Positions 8,967 through 16,560 of a DNA stretch of 64,000 bases are shown one piece after another. Below the pieces are notes generated by a model that did not search any database, was not told the DNA's origin, and was given only the letters and a program-made list of their open reading frames with translations. Origin of the DNA: Fluviicola sp. XM-24bin1. Lineage in GTDB: Bacteria; Bacteroidota; Bacteroidia; Flavobacteriales_D; Crocinitomicaceae. The stretch is taken from assembly GCA_003149635.1 (NCBI GenBank), contig QCWI01000008.1, forward strand, positions 124,001 to 188,000. The letters run 5' to 3'. Each line of letters starts with the position of its first letter. Within the stretch, counting starts at the first letter, position 1. A program made the position numbers and the translations under genes.

Positions 8967-9723
8967 CGTCAATCATTTCCTCGGACTTTCCAATAACGCC
9001 TTTCTCATTGCGCTTGCTCCAGAATATAAATTGTTCTGAGACCATACCTAGCGCCGCTAGAAACGCCAAATAACAGCCGTATCCAACTGAGATTTCGACA
9101 TTAGACTCTACTCTAGGCCGGATTAAATCCACATAGAAAAACACAAAAACGGCGAGACTAATCGTAAACGCTAATAGGAGCCCGGAGTTCACCAGAGTTA
9201 CTGTACCGCGAATCCTGAGGCGAAAGAGCTGAATTATAGATACAATTAGTAATCCGTGAAGACTCAACCAAATACCGGACATGTACGCTTTGCTTTTCGA
9301 CATGAAATCATCCATAATAGCCGTTCCGCATAAACGTCGTTGTCCGCTGTCCTCTCGCTTCTTTTCTCGGATCAATTCCATATAAGCAGCATTGGCCATT
9401 CCTGGCCCGTTAAAGGTTACTCGTTCTTTCAGTTCTTTATCATCAAATACCGTTTTGTAACTTGATCCCCAGAGTTTCTTAAATTCTTTTCTGTCGAAAT
9501 GATGTTGTATAACACCAGCACCTTGATGCACCGTTACAAGCAACATTACCATTGGCAACCAGAAACTAAAGCTCAAAGTCGCCCATCTACGTGAAAAGTT
9601 CGGACGCCAGAGCCCATTTCGAGTGGATCGTAACACCATCAGAATAGCGAATCCACAAAACCAGTATCCAATCCCTAGGTATTCAATGTAAAGCCGTGCC
9701 TCAGTAATGCCTGATCCACTCAA
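8956..9723 (-). CDS. Membrane protein of unknown function (FHA cluster)
   Basis: 255 residues if translation starts at TTG 9723; no ATG or GTG lies between the upstream in-frame TGA (9762-9760) and the first membrane segment. About five hydrophobic segments are visible: near 13-33, 47-66, 150-168, 178-205 and 213-235. A charged segment of roughly 80 residues (about 70-145, with REKKREDSGQRRLCG) lies between the second and third. I recognise no family. The frame is the same as that of the preceding gene, and the 3' end overlaps the peptidase-like lipoprotein, so translational coupling is likely. Confidence 0.65.
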   Translation of the reverse strand: MSGSGITEARLYIEYLGIGYWFCGFAILMVLRSTRNGLWRPNFSRRWATLSFSFWLPMVMLLVTVHQGAGVIQHHFDRKEFKKLWGSSYKTVFDDKELKERVTFNGPGMANAAYMELIREKKREDSGQRRLCGTAIMDDFMSKSKAYMSGIWLSLHGLLIVSIIQLFRLRIRGTVTLVNSGLLLAFTISLAVFVFFYVDLIRPRVESNVEISVGYGCYLAFLAALGMVSEQFIFWSKRNEKGVIGKSEEMIDDVV

Positions 9724-9759
9724 AGATCTCTCAACTATAAGAGAATTTTCTCCATCATT

Positions 9760-10113
9760 TCAGTACCCTACGTAACGCATGAATTGTAATAGGAAATTTA
9801 TTCCGAACAAAATGAGTACCGTCTGTGAGTGTCTACGAATTCCAAGCATATTCTTTGGCTTCCATGCGTTGATCCCAATCAATAAATAACTCACCATAGC
9901 GGAAATGACTCCAAAAAATATGAGCATAGTGATGCCATATAATAAGATGTATAACAACGGTGCGCCGGAAACTTTGGCATCGAATAGGTCTTGCATCATC
10001 CCGAAGCCAGACAATGGATCAAATCTTTCATCTTCCAAAATGGTAGCACCAGTCGGATTCGACCACGAAAACCAAGGAAGCACCATCGTAAACATAATCA
10101 CAGATGCCATCAT
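9760..10113 (-). CDS. Small three-helix membrane protein of unknown function (FHA cluster)
   Basis: 117 residues. Hydrophobic segments lie at about 3-16, 51-80 and 97-112. The loop between the first two (SNPTGATILEDERFDPLSG) is acidic and probably periplasmic. The gene begins two codons after the TGA of the FHA gene and in the same frame. Ignoring that TGA would give one 262-residue polypeptide with an FHA head, an acidic linker and three membrane helices. It may be a real separate gene or the C-terminal half of an interrupted one. I do not recognise the family. Confidence 0.6.
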   Translation of the reverse strand: MMASVIMFTMVLPWFSWSNPTGATILEDERFDPLSGFGMMQDLFDAKVSGAPLLYILLYGITMLIFFGVISAMVSYLLIGINAWKPKNMLGIRRHSQTVLILFGINFLLQFMRYVGY

Positions 10114-10119
10114 TAAGAA

Positions 10120-10548
10120 TCAAACCCGCTGCATCAACTGCCGATCTTTTGGAAACTGCAAGGCGTAAATGAAGAGTTTCAAGCCTTTCGACCCTGCGAG
10201 TGTTTCTTCTTCTCGCGCATCGTTTTCATTTAAAGCATCTTCGGGCTCTTCACCATCCAAACCAGCATCCAATTCAGGCGCAACGGATTGTGTTTTCAGC
10301 ATTTCCGGATAATGCTCATCGAAATAAAAAAGTACATCCCCAAAACAAAGAATATCTCCCCGTTTCAGCACTTTCTTCCCCTTAATTCTCTGATTGTTTA
10401 CATAGGTTCCTATCGTAGAGCCTAAATCCTCCACCATCATAAAATAACCCGGTGCGTATGTGATTTGGGCATGCGATTCAATAATGCCCGGTTTTGTGAT
10501 TACAAAGTCATTGCTCGATCCACTCCCTATCGTTTTTACGATTTCCAT
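10120..10548 (-). CDS. FHA domain protein
   Basis: 142 residues. The forkhead-associated domain covers about 1-85, with GSGSSNDFVI, ESHAQITY and DLGSTIGTYVNNQRI, the standard phosphothreonine-recognition loops. The usual GR before the SND motif is SG here, while the Ser/His and Asn loops remain. An acidic linker (about 90-125) is followed by a basic end KDRQLMQRV immediately before TGA. FHA domains bind phosphothreonine proteins, but no Ser/Thr kinase or phosphatase lies nearby. First gene of a four-gene minus-strand cluster with gaps or overlaps of a few bases. Confidence 0.85.
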   Translation of the reverse strand: MEIVKTIGSGSSNDFVITKPGIIESHAQITYAPGYFMMVEDLGSTIGTYVNNQRIKGKKVLKRGDILCFGDVLFYFDEHYPEMLKTQSVAPELDAGLDGEEPEDALNENDAREEETLAGSKGLKLFIYALQFPKDRQLMQRV

Positions 10549-10683
10549 CTTTATCAGCTTTGAGCCGAAAAGATAGGGAATTATTCATTCAGAAATAGAA
10601 CAAAGACGGAAAGAACAAAGAGAAAAGACTAGTCCTTTAATGTCTTTTGAAATCCTCGAATCATCTTGTGCAGTTCGATCAAA

Positions 10684-11868
10684 TTACTCTTCGCTTGATT
10701 CTTGAAATTTCGCCTTCTTTGATCCAGAATAAATGGAATATTTTCTAAATGAACATTCCAAGCTTCCGTTGAAGACCTTCACTTTTTTGTCTGGACGCAA
10801 ACCAACGAACTTGAATGCTTCCATATTCGAAGAAACAATCCAGCAATTGAAGCCTTGCATTTCGGTTTTCATCCAATCTCCAAGTTCTTCGTACAGCTCT
10901 TCAATTTCATCGCCCATTCGTTCTCCATACGGAGGATTTGAAATCATCACTCCCGATTCCGCAGGTCGTTTGGTTTCTTGAAAACTATCGGCGTTCACCT
11001 TCACGAATCTCCCAATGGGCAATCTTCGGAGGTTGCGTCGTGCTTTCATGACCATTTCTGCATTCTTGTCAGATCCAACAATTAAACATGGCAACTCCGT
11101 GATGCGCTTTGGAATCGCATTTTGAATCTCATCCCATATCTCAGCGTCAAAATTGGCAAAGTTCTTAAATGCGTAATGGTGGCGCTCCAAGGTAGCTGGC
11201 AATCCTGCAGCCATCAATGCAGCTTCGATGAGAAAGGTTCCTGAACCACAAAACGGATCGATGAAAGCAGATTTCTTATCCCAACCAGACATTCGGATCA
11301 ATCCCGCCGCTGCGACTTCGTTCATCGGAGCTGCTCCCGTTTCATCTCGGTAACCACGTTGAAACAAAGGTGCACCAGAAGTATTCAAAGAAATCGTCAC
11401 CTCGCGATTGTTGATGTACACATCAAACATCACTTGCGGCTTTTTAACGTTTACATCCGGACGATCCTTTAATTTCTTTCGGAAGGTATCCACAATTGCG
11501 TCTTTTACCAACAAGAACGGATATTGCGAATGCTTGAAAAAATCTGAAAACACAGCTCCTTTTACAGCAAAAGTTTTGCGGACATCAAAATATTGCGTCC
11601 AGTCAATCTTCATTGCTTGCGTGTAGAGATCATCTTCGTTGCGGATGTTGAATTTCTTGACTTGCACCAATACGGACAGGGCACATCGTAAATGAACATT
11701 CAAATAATAGACATCGCGCCAAGTTCCAGAAATTTGCACTGCCCGGTTCAGTTTTTTAGCATCGGGAAATCCTAACTCAGCCAGTTCTTCCTTCAACACT
11801 TCTTCACAGCCATAGAACGTTTTCATCGTTATGATCAATGATTTATCAGCACCACTTGCATCCTTCAT
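10684..11868 (-). CDS. THUMP-domain class I RNA methyltransferase (RlmL/YpsC-like)
   Basis: 394 residues. The N-terminal THUMP domain (about 40-165) is followed by a Rossmann-like methyltransferase with the SAM-region FIDPFCGSGTFLIEAA and the catalytic-loop motif SNPPYGERMG (N-P-P-Y), typical of the UPF0020 family that makes m2G in 23S rRNA. It lacks the second methyltransferase domain (RlmK part) of the E. coli RlmKL fusion. The exact target base cannot be told from sequence. It is divergent from the patatin gene, with 48 bases between the starts. Confidence 0.9.
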   Translation of the reverse strand: MKDASGADKSLIITMKTFYGCEEVLKEELAELGFPDAKKLNRAVQISGTWRDVYYLNVHLRCALSVLVQVKKFNIRNEDDLYTQAMKIDWTQYFDVRKTFAVKGAVFSDFFKHSQYPFLLVKDAIVDTFRKKLKDRPDVNVKKPQVMFDVYINNREVTISLNTSGAPLFQRGYRDETGAAPMNEVAAAGLIRMSGWDKKSAFIDPFCGSGTFLIEAALMAAGLPATLERHHYAFKNFANFDAEIWDEIQNAIPKRITELPCLIVGSDKNAEMVMKARRNLRRLPIGRFVKVNADSFQETKRPAESGVMISNPPYGERMGDEIEELYEELGDWMKTEMQGFNCWIVSSNMEAFKFVGLRPDKKVKVFNGSLECSFRKYSIYSGSKKAKFQESSEE

Positions 11869-11916
11869 ACCAAACCTTTTTTCGGAATATCCGTATTTTC
11901 GTACAAAAGAACGAAA

Positions 11917-14208
11917 TTGGTCGCAAACAAGCTATACCTGACCCTTGTTGCTTTTCTTCTGGCAACCACTAGCATTGCTCAACAAAAGGTGGGAGTTGTA
12001 CTTAGTGGAGGAGGCGCAACCGGCTTGGCCCATATCGGCGTTCTGAAAGCACTCGAAGAAAAAAACATTCCCATTGATTATATCACAGGTACTTCTGCGG
12101 GAGCTTTGGTGGGTAGTTTGTACGCTGCGGGGTACAGCCCTGCGGAGATTGAAGCCATCGTATTGAATGAGAATTTCGAAATGATGGCGAACGGTGAACT
12201 TCCGAGTAATGACAGATTCATTCTTCGCGAAGACGAACCGCACGCGGGAATGGTAAGCTTATCGTTCTCCAAAGACAGTATTTTAAAACGTTCACTTCCG
12301 ACGAATTTTACCTCATCGGCATTCTTGGATTTTGAAATGATGCGATTGCTAGGAACCGTTTCTGCCAATCATAACAAAGATTTCGACAGTCTTTTTGTTC
12401 CGTTTCGTTGCGTTGCTTCGGACATTGAAATGAAAAGTCCGGTGATCTTCCGTGACGGTAACTTAAATGCGGCAGTGCGTGCCTCAATGACCTATCCATT
12501 TTATTTCTATCCCATTCGGGTGGACGACATCTTACTTTTCGATGGAGGGCTTTACAACAACTTTCCAGCCGATGTAATGTACACGGACTTCAATCCGGAT
12601 TTCATTATTGGAAGTAATGTTTCTTATAATGCCGATCCACCTACTGAGGACGATCTTATTGGGCAGGTTACGAACATGTTGGTGAGCCATACGCGCTTCG
12701 AACTTCCTTGTGAGCAGGGTATTATTATTGAGCCAAATACGGACGTTTCTTCATTTGCCTTTGATGAAAAAAGCGCTCGAGCAGCCATTCAAAGTGGATA
12801 CGACGCCACAATCGCTTATGTCGACTCCATTCGAATTTATGTCTCCAAAGAGTCGGAATCAGAGAATATTAAGGAACAACGTATAGCTTTCAGAGGGCAA
12901 GCGGTAGACTTAAAAATATCGGAAGTTGAAACGCAATTTGAAAAAAGAAATATTGGATTTGCACAGCGCTCATTGATTCGCCCGCGAAAAAATGAGGTGC
13001 TGAACAGCAAGCAATTGGAGAAACGCTATTACCGATTGTACGCTGCGCCTCAAGTGGATTTCCTCTATCCTACGCTCTCAAAAAACTCGGACAGTACCTA
13101 CAAATTGAATGTCAACGTGCGAAAAGCGCGGGATTTCAAATTGGACATCGGAGGGCACATTTCATCCAGACCAGTAAATACAGGATATGCTGGACTGACC
13201 TTTCAATCGATTGGAAAAATTAGTACCCGCACTAAAGTAGAGTCGTATTTCGGTAAATTCTACGGTTCAGCCAAAGCACAAACGGTAGTAGATCTTCCAG
13301 CGGTTTATCCAATTTCACTTTCAGGGTACCTAGTACTAAATCGATGGGATTACTTCCGAAGTTTCGCCACTTTCTTCGAGGAGTCGAAACCTTCCTTTCT
13401 TGTTCAAAACGAGATTTACCTCGGAGGAAATGTCAGCGTTCCAGTCACTAATACTTTCCGAGCCACGGCCGGTATTCGGATGTTCCGACTTGACGACAGC
13501 TATTATCAGATCGAAGATTTCACAAGTGTGGACACAGCCGACATCACCAATTTTGATGGCTACTCCGCTTATTTCAGATTCACGCACAACACCTTGAATC
13601 GAAAACAGTTCGCGTCTTCAGGAAATTATCTTGATTTTACTTTCCGCTACGTTAATGGAAAAGAGCGCTCGTTGTCTGGATCTACCTCCATTCTCCCCTT
13701 CGATATCGAAGGCTTCCACGAATGGATCAACATGCGATTGGATTTCCAGTCCTTTGTCGTAGACCAACCGTTCTTCCATTTTGGAGTGCACGGTCAATTG
13801 GTTTCGAACAGTCAAACGGTATTCGCCAATTACACTGCTTCCTTATTGGCTTTGACTGAATTCTCATTGGTTCCAGATGCCAAAACCTACTTTTTGCCTG
13901 AATACCGATCTCCGCAATATGCCGCGATTGGTGCGAACACGGTGTTCACAATCAAGAAAATCATCGATCTTCGATTGGATGCGTACTTCTATCAGCCGTT
14001 TACGCAGCTCAGGGTAGATGCAGATGGCAAACAGGAATTGGTGAGTAGTTTAGAGAATTCAACGCTCATGGCTTCGGCCTCGGCAGTATTCCACAGTTTT
14101 ATTGGCCCAATTCGCTTTACAACCAACTATTTCCCGATGCAGGAAATCCCATTTTCCTTCCAATTCAGTATGGGATATGTGCTGTTCAATCAGCGCGCTA
14201 TTCGATGA
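11917..14208 (+). CDS. Patatin-like phospholipase fused to an outer-membrane barrel (type Vd-like)
   Basis: 763 residues, starting at TTG 11917 because no ATG or GTG precedes the signal peptide (LYLTLVAFLLATTSIAQQ). The patatin domain (about 24-310) has the oxyanion loop SGGGATGLAHIG, the nucleophile in GTSAG (Ser60) and the catalytic Asp in FDGGLYNN (Asp209). A POTRA-like segment (about 315-400) leads to a 16-strand-type barrel. This is the architecture of PlpD-like type Vd proteins, in which the barrel carries a lipase to the cell surface, although many Bacteroidota forms may keep it at the outer membrane. Substrates are probably phospholipids (inference). Confidence 0.9.
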   Translation: MVANKLYLTLVAFLLATTSIAQQKVGVVLSGGGATGLAHIGVLKALEEKNIPIDYITGTSAGALVGSLYAAGYSPAEIEAIVLNENFEMMANGELPSNDRFILREDEPHAGMVSLSFSKDSILKRSLPTNFTSSAFLDFEMMRLLGTVSANHNKDFDSLFVPFRCVASDIEMKSPVIFRDGNLNAAVRASMTYPFYFYPIRVDDILLFDGGLYNNFPADVMYTDFNPDFIIGSNVSYNADPPTEDDLIGQVTNMLVSHTRFELPCEQGIIIEPNTDVSSFAFDEKSARAAIQSGYDATIAYVDSIRIYVSKESESENIKEQRIAFRGQAVDLKISEVETQFEKRNIGFAQRSLIRPRKNEVLNSKQLEKRYYRLYAAPQVDFLYPTLSKNSDSTYKLNVNVRKARDFKLDIGGHISSRPVNTGYAGLTFQSIGKISTRTKVESYFGKFYGSAKAQTVVDLPAVYPISLSGYLVLNRWDYFRSFATFFEESKPSFLVQNEIYLGGNVSVPVTNTFRATAGIRMFRLDDSYYQIEDFTSVDTADITNFDGYSAYFRFTHNTLNRKQFASSGNYLDFTFRYVNGKERSLSGSTSILPFDIEGFHEWINMRLDFQSFVVDQPFFHFGVHGQLVSNSQTVFANYTASLLALTEFSLVPDAKTYFLPEYRSPQYAAIGANTVFTIKKIIDLRLDAYFYQPFTQLRVDADGKQELVSSLENSTLMASASAVFHSFIGPIRFTTNYFPMQEIPFSFQFSMGYVLFNQRAIR

Positions 14209-14215
14209 GGAACCG

Positions 14216-14223
14216 TATATTTG
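14216..14223 (+). promoter_or_regulatory. TAnnTTTG -7 box for the VOC gene
   Basis: TATATTTG matches the Bacteroidota -7 consensus TAnnTTTG exactly and ends 18 bases before the ATG at 14242. The box lies right after the patatin stop codon. Confidence 0.5.
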
Positions 14224-14241
14224 CCTCCTCAAAAGTTAGCA

Positions 14242-15309
14242 ATGGAGAAAATCATCTGTGGAATTCAGCAAATGGGGATCGGAGTGCCCGATGTTCAGGA
14301 AATTTGGAAATGGTACCGTAAATTTTTCGGTGTTAACGTACGCGTATTTGAAGAGGCAGCAGATGCTCCTTTAATGACACGTTACACAGGTGGAGATGTG
14401 CATTCCAGAACTGCAACGCTTGCGCTAAGCATGGACGGCGGAGGCGGATTTGAAATCTGGCAGTTTACTTCACGCCCGACTGAAAAAGCAACTTTTGATG
14501 TTCAATTGGGGGATTACGGATTGTACGCTTGTCGCATTAAATCAAGAGACGTTGAGGCAAGCTACAAGTATTTCGAAGCGAACGGAGCTGAATTGCTTGG
14601 AGAACTTCAAACAGCGCCCAATGGAGAGAAATCTTTCTTTGCGAAAGATCCCAATGGTAACATCTTCAACATTGTTGAAGGAAAAGGATGGTTCCAAAGC
14701 ACAGGTCATGCTTCCAAATGTGGAGGTGCCGCCGGAACTATGATTGGTGTAAGCGATATTGACAAAGCACTCCCTTTGTATCAAGATATTTTGGAATACG
14801 AAACAGTGGTGTACGATGAAACGGGCGTTTTCGATGATCTAAAAGGATTGCCGGCCGGGACGAAAAAAGTACGCCGCGTGTTGCTAACACATACAAATGC
14901 ACGTCGTGGGCCCTTCGCTCGTTTGTTAGGCCCGTCTCAGATTGAATTGATTCAGGCACTTGATCGTGATGATGCACAATCGATTTTTGCGAATCGTTAC
15001 TGGGGCGATTGGGGATTCATCCACCTTTGCTTTGATGTTCAAGGAATGGACGCTCTGCAAAAAGAATGTGACGAAAAAGGATTCCCATTCACCGTGGATA
15101 GCTCAGATACCTTCGATATGGGAGAAGCTGGTGGGCGATTCTCCTACGTAGAAGATCCAGACGGAACCTGGATTGAATTCGTTGAGACGCACAAAGTTCC
15201 AATCATGAAAAAACTAGGTTGGTACATCCACTTGAAAAATCGTAAGCCGGGTAAACATCTTCCAAATTGGATGCTCCGAACAATGGGTATGAACAAGGTG
15301 AAAGACTAG
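14242..15309 (+). CDS. Two-domain VOC (glyoxalase/dioxygenase fold) protein
   Basis: 355 residues from ATG 14242; an in-frame TTG at 14221 overlaps the promoter box and is unlikely. Two vicinal-oxygen-chelate modules are visible, about 5-145 (IICGIQQMGIGVPDV to NIFNIVEGKGWF) and about 160-330 (MIGVSDIDKALPLYQ to DPDGTWIEFVETHKVP). The ends DPxGxxxxxVE are typical of VOC metal-site strands. The family includes glyoxalases, extradiol dioxygenases and resistance proteins; the substrate is unknown. It probably has its own promoter. Confidence 0.8.
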   Translation: MEKIICGIQQMGIGVPDVQEIWKWYRKFFGVNVRVFEEAADAPLMTRYTGGDVHSRTATLALSMDGGGGFEIWQFTSRPTEKATFDVQLGDYGLYACRIKSRDVEASYKYFEANGAELLGELQTAPNGEKSFFAKDPNGNIFNIVEGKGWFQSTGHASKCGGAAGTMIGVSDIDKALPLYQDILEYETVVYDETGVFDDLKGLPAGTKKVRRVLLTHTNARRGPFARLLGPSQIELIQALDRDDAQSIFANRYWGDWGFIHLCFDVQGMDALQKECDEKGFPFTVDSSDTFDMGEAGGRFSYVEDPDGTWIEFVETHKVPIMKKLGWYIHLKNRKPGKHLPNWMLRTMGMNKVKD

Positions 15310-15369
15310 CAATTGATTCAACGACATTTCTGATTGATTGAACGGGAAAATTGATCTACTTCTTTTTCG

Positions 15370-15377
15370 TAACTTTG
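15370..15377 (+). promoter_or_regulatory. TAnnTTTG -7 box for the DUF4249-like gene
   Basis: TAACTTTG matches TAnnTTTG exactly. A TTG lies 16 bases upstream (15351-15353) as a possible -33 element. The ATG at 15390 follows 12 bases after the box. Confidence 0.5.
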
Positions 15378-15389
15378 GCGCTATCTCTT

Positions 15390-16535
15390 ATGAAAAAAAT
15401 GAAACAAACTCTCTTTATTCTAACTGTCGCAGTTTTGGTAGTTTTCGGATTCAATTCATGTAACGAAGATATTCAGGTTACTGGTGATTTCACAGAAACT
15501 GCCGTAGTATATGGATTGCTTGACCAAGCTGATTCGGTACACCTTATTAAAATCACACGAGCATTTATTGGGCCAGGAAACTCTTTAGAGATTTCTCAAA
15601 TTCCAGATTCTAACTACTTCCAAAGCGTAAACGCTACAATTACAGAGCAATTGGCGGGAGGTTCAACAGGAAGAACATGGACGTTGTTTGATACAATCGT
15701 TGATACGAAAGAAACAAGCGGGGTTTTCTACGCTCCAGACCAGAAAGTGTATGCATTTTACTCAGGATCATTAGATAATAGCGACGCTCCGACATTTGCC
15801 GGGTTGGATCCATCAGCGACGTATAGACTTCGAATCCTGATCAATGAAGGAATGTCATCAGAGTTTGAAGTATTCGGAGAAACGGAGATTGTTTCAGGAA
15901 TTTCAACATCAACTGATTCGCCGAACTACCAATTTAAGTTTGCTGAGAACTCTGTTTCAACAGGACAATACACGACAAATCCAATGTTTGTGACTCATGG
16001 AAACTCTGAGGTGATCAACACAAAATTGCTGATCGATTACAAGGAGTACATCGGTGGAGACTCCACTATGCAGCGTATCAGCTGGACATGGGGTGAAATT
16101 CAAACGAGTACTGGTTCAACAACCAACTTCTCTGGACAAGGAGAGACATTCTACAACTTGATTAGTAGCGCTTGTCAAGCAGGTGATCCAGGAGTAACAC
16201 GTCGTAACCTAGAAGGAATTACAGTAGAAGTTGTTGGAGGTTCGGAAGATTTGTACAACTACATTTTGGTGAACCAACCGAGCTCATCTTTGGCTCAGAA
16301 CAAACCAACATTTACCAATTTGACTGCAACCAAAGAACATCCAGTTATCGGATTGTTCTCATCACGATTTACTTACCGCGTGTACCACCCAATGGTTGGT
16401 TTCAACCAAAATACACGTTGTATCGATCGTAACTCAACCATGGAATTGTGCATCGGGCCAATTACAGGAGTACACCTTTTCTGTAGTCAGCAATCATTGG
16501 ATGTGGCACAAGGACAAGCTTGGGCTTGTAACTGA
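15390..16535 (+). CDS. DUF4249-like lipoprotein
   Basis: 381 residues from ATG 15390; a second ATG three codons later is equally possible. The signal peptide ends in a lipobox (FNSC), so this is a lipoprotein, probably at the outer membrane. The mature start (EDIQVTGDFTETAVVYGLLD, then SVHLIKITRAFIGPGN) resembles DUF4249 proteins, which in Bacteroidota often accompany TonB receptors; no receptor is adjacent here. It ends with several Cys residues (RCID, LCIGP, FCSQQ, ACN). The function is unknown. Confidence 0.7.
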   Translation: MKKMKQTLFILTVAVLVVFGFNSCNEDIQVTGDFTETAVVYGLLDQADSVHLIKITRAFIGPGNSLEISQIPDSNYFQSVNATITEQLAGGSTGRTWTLFDTIVDTKETSGVFYAPDQKVYAFYSGSLDNSDAPTFAGLDPSATYRLRILINEGMSSEFEVFGETEIVSGISTSTDSPNYQFKFAENSVSTGQYTTNPMFVTHGNSEVINTKLLIDYKEYIGGDSTMQRISWTWGEIQTSTGSTTNFSGQGETFYNLISSACQAGDPGVTRRNLEGITVEVVGGSEDLYNYILVNQPSSSLAQNKPTFTNLTATKEHPVIGLFSSRFTYRVYHPMVGFNQNTRCIDRNSTMELCIGPITGVHLFCSQQSLDVAQGQAWACN

Positions 16536-16560
16536 TCGGTTCAATTTCTACCTTTAGCGA

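Noticed and set aside
8941-10560. UGA read as an amino acid throughout the genome (alternative code).
   Set aside because: cdsA, the ECF sigma gene and others end in TGA at the expected family length, so TGA is a stop here.
10624-10720. A minus-strand frame ending NLIELHKMIRGFQKTLKD just after the RNA methyltransferase, resembling the last helix of a four-helix-bundle (23S intervening-sequence) protein.
   Set aside because: Only about 20 residues fit, there is no start, and most of the frame lies inside the methyltransferase gene. Too short to call a remnant.
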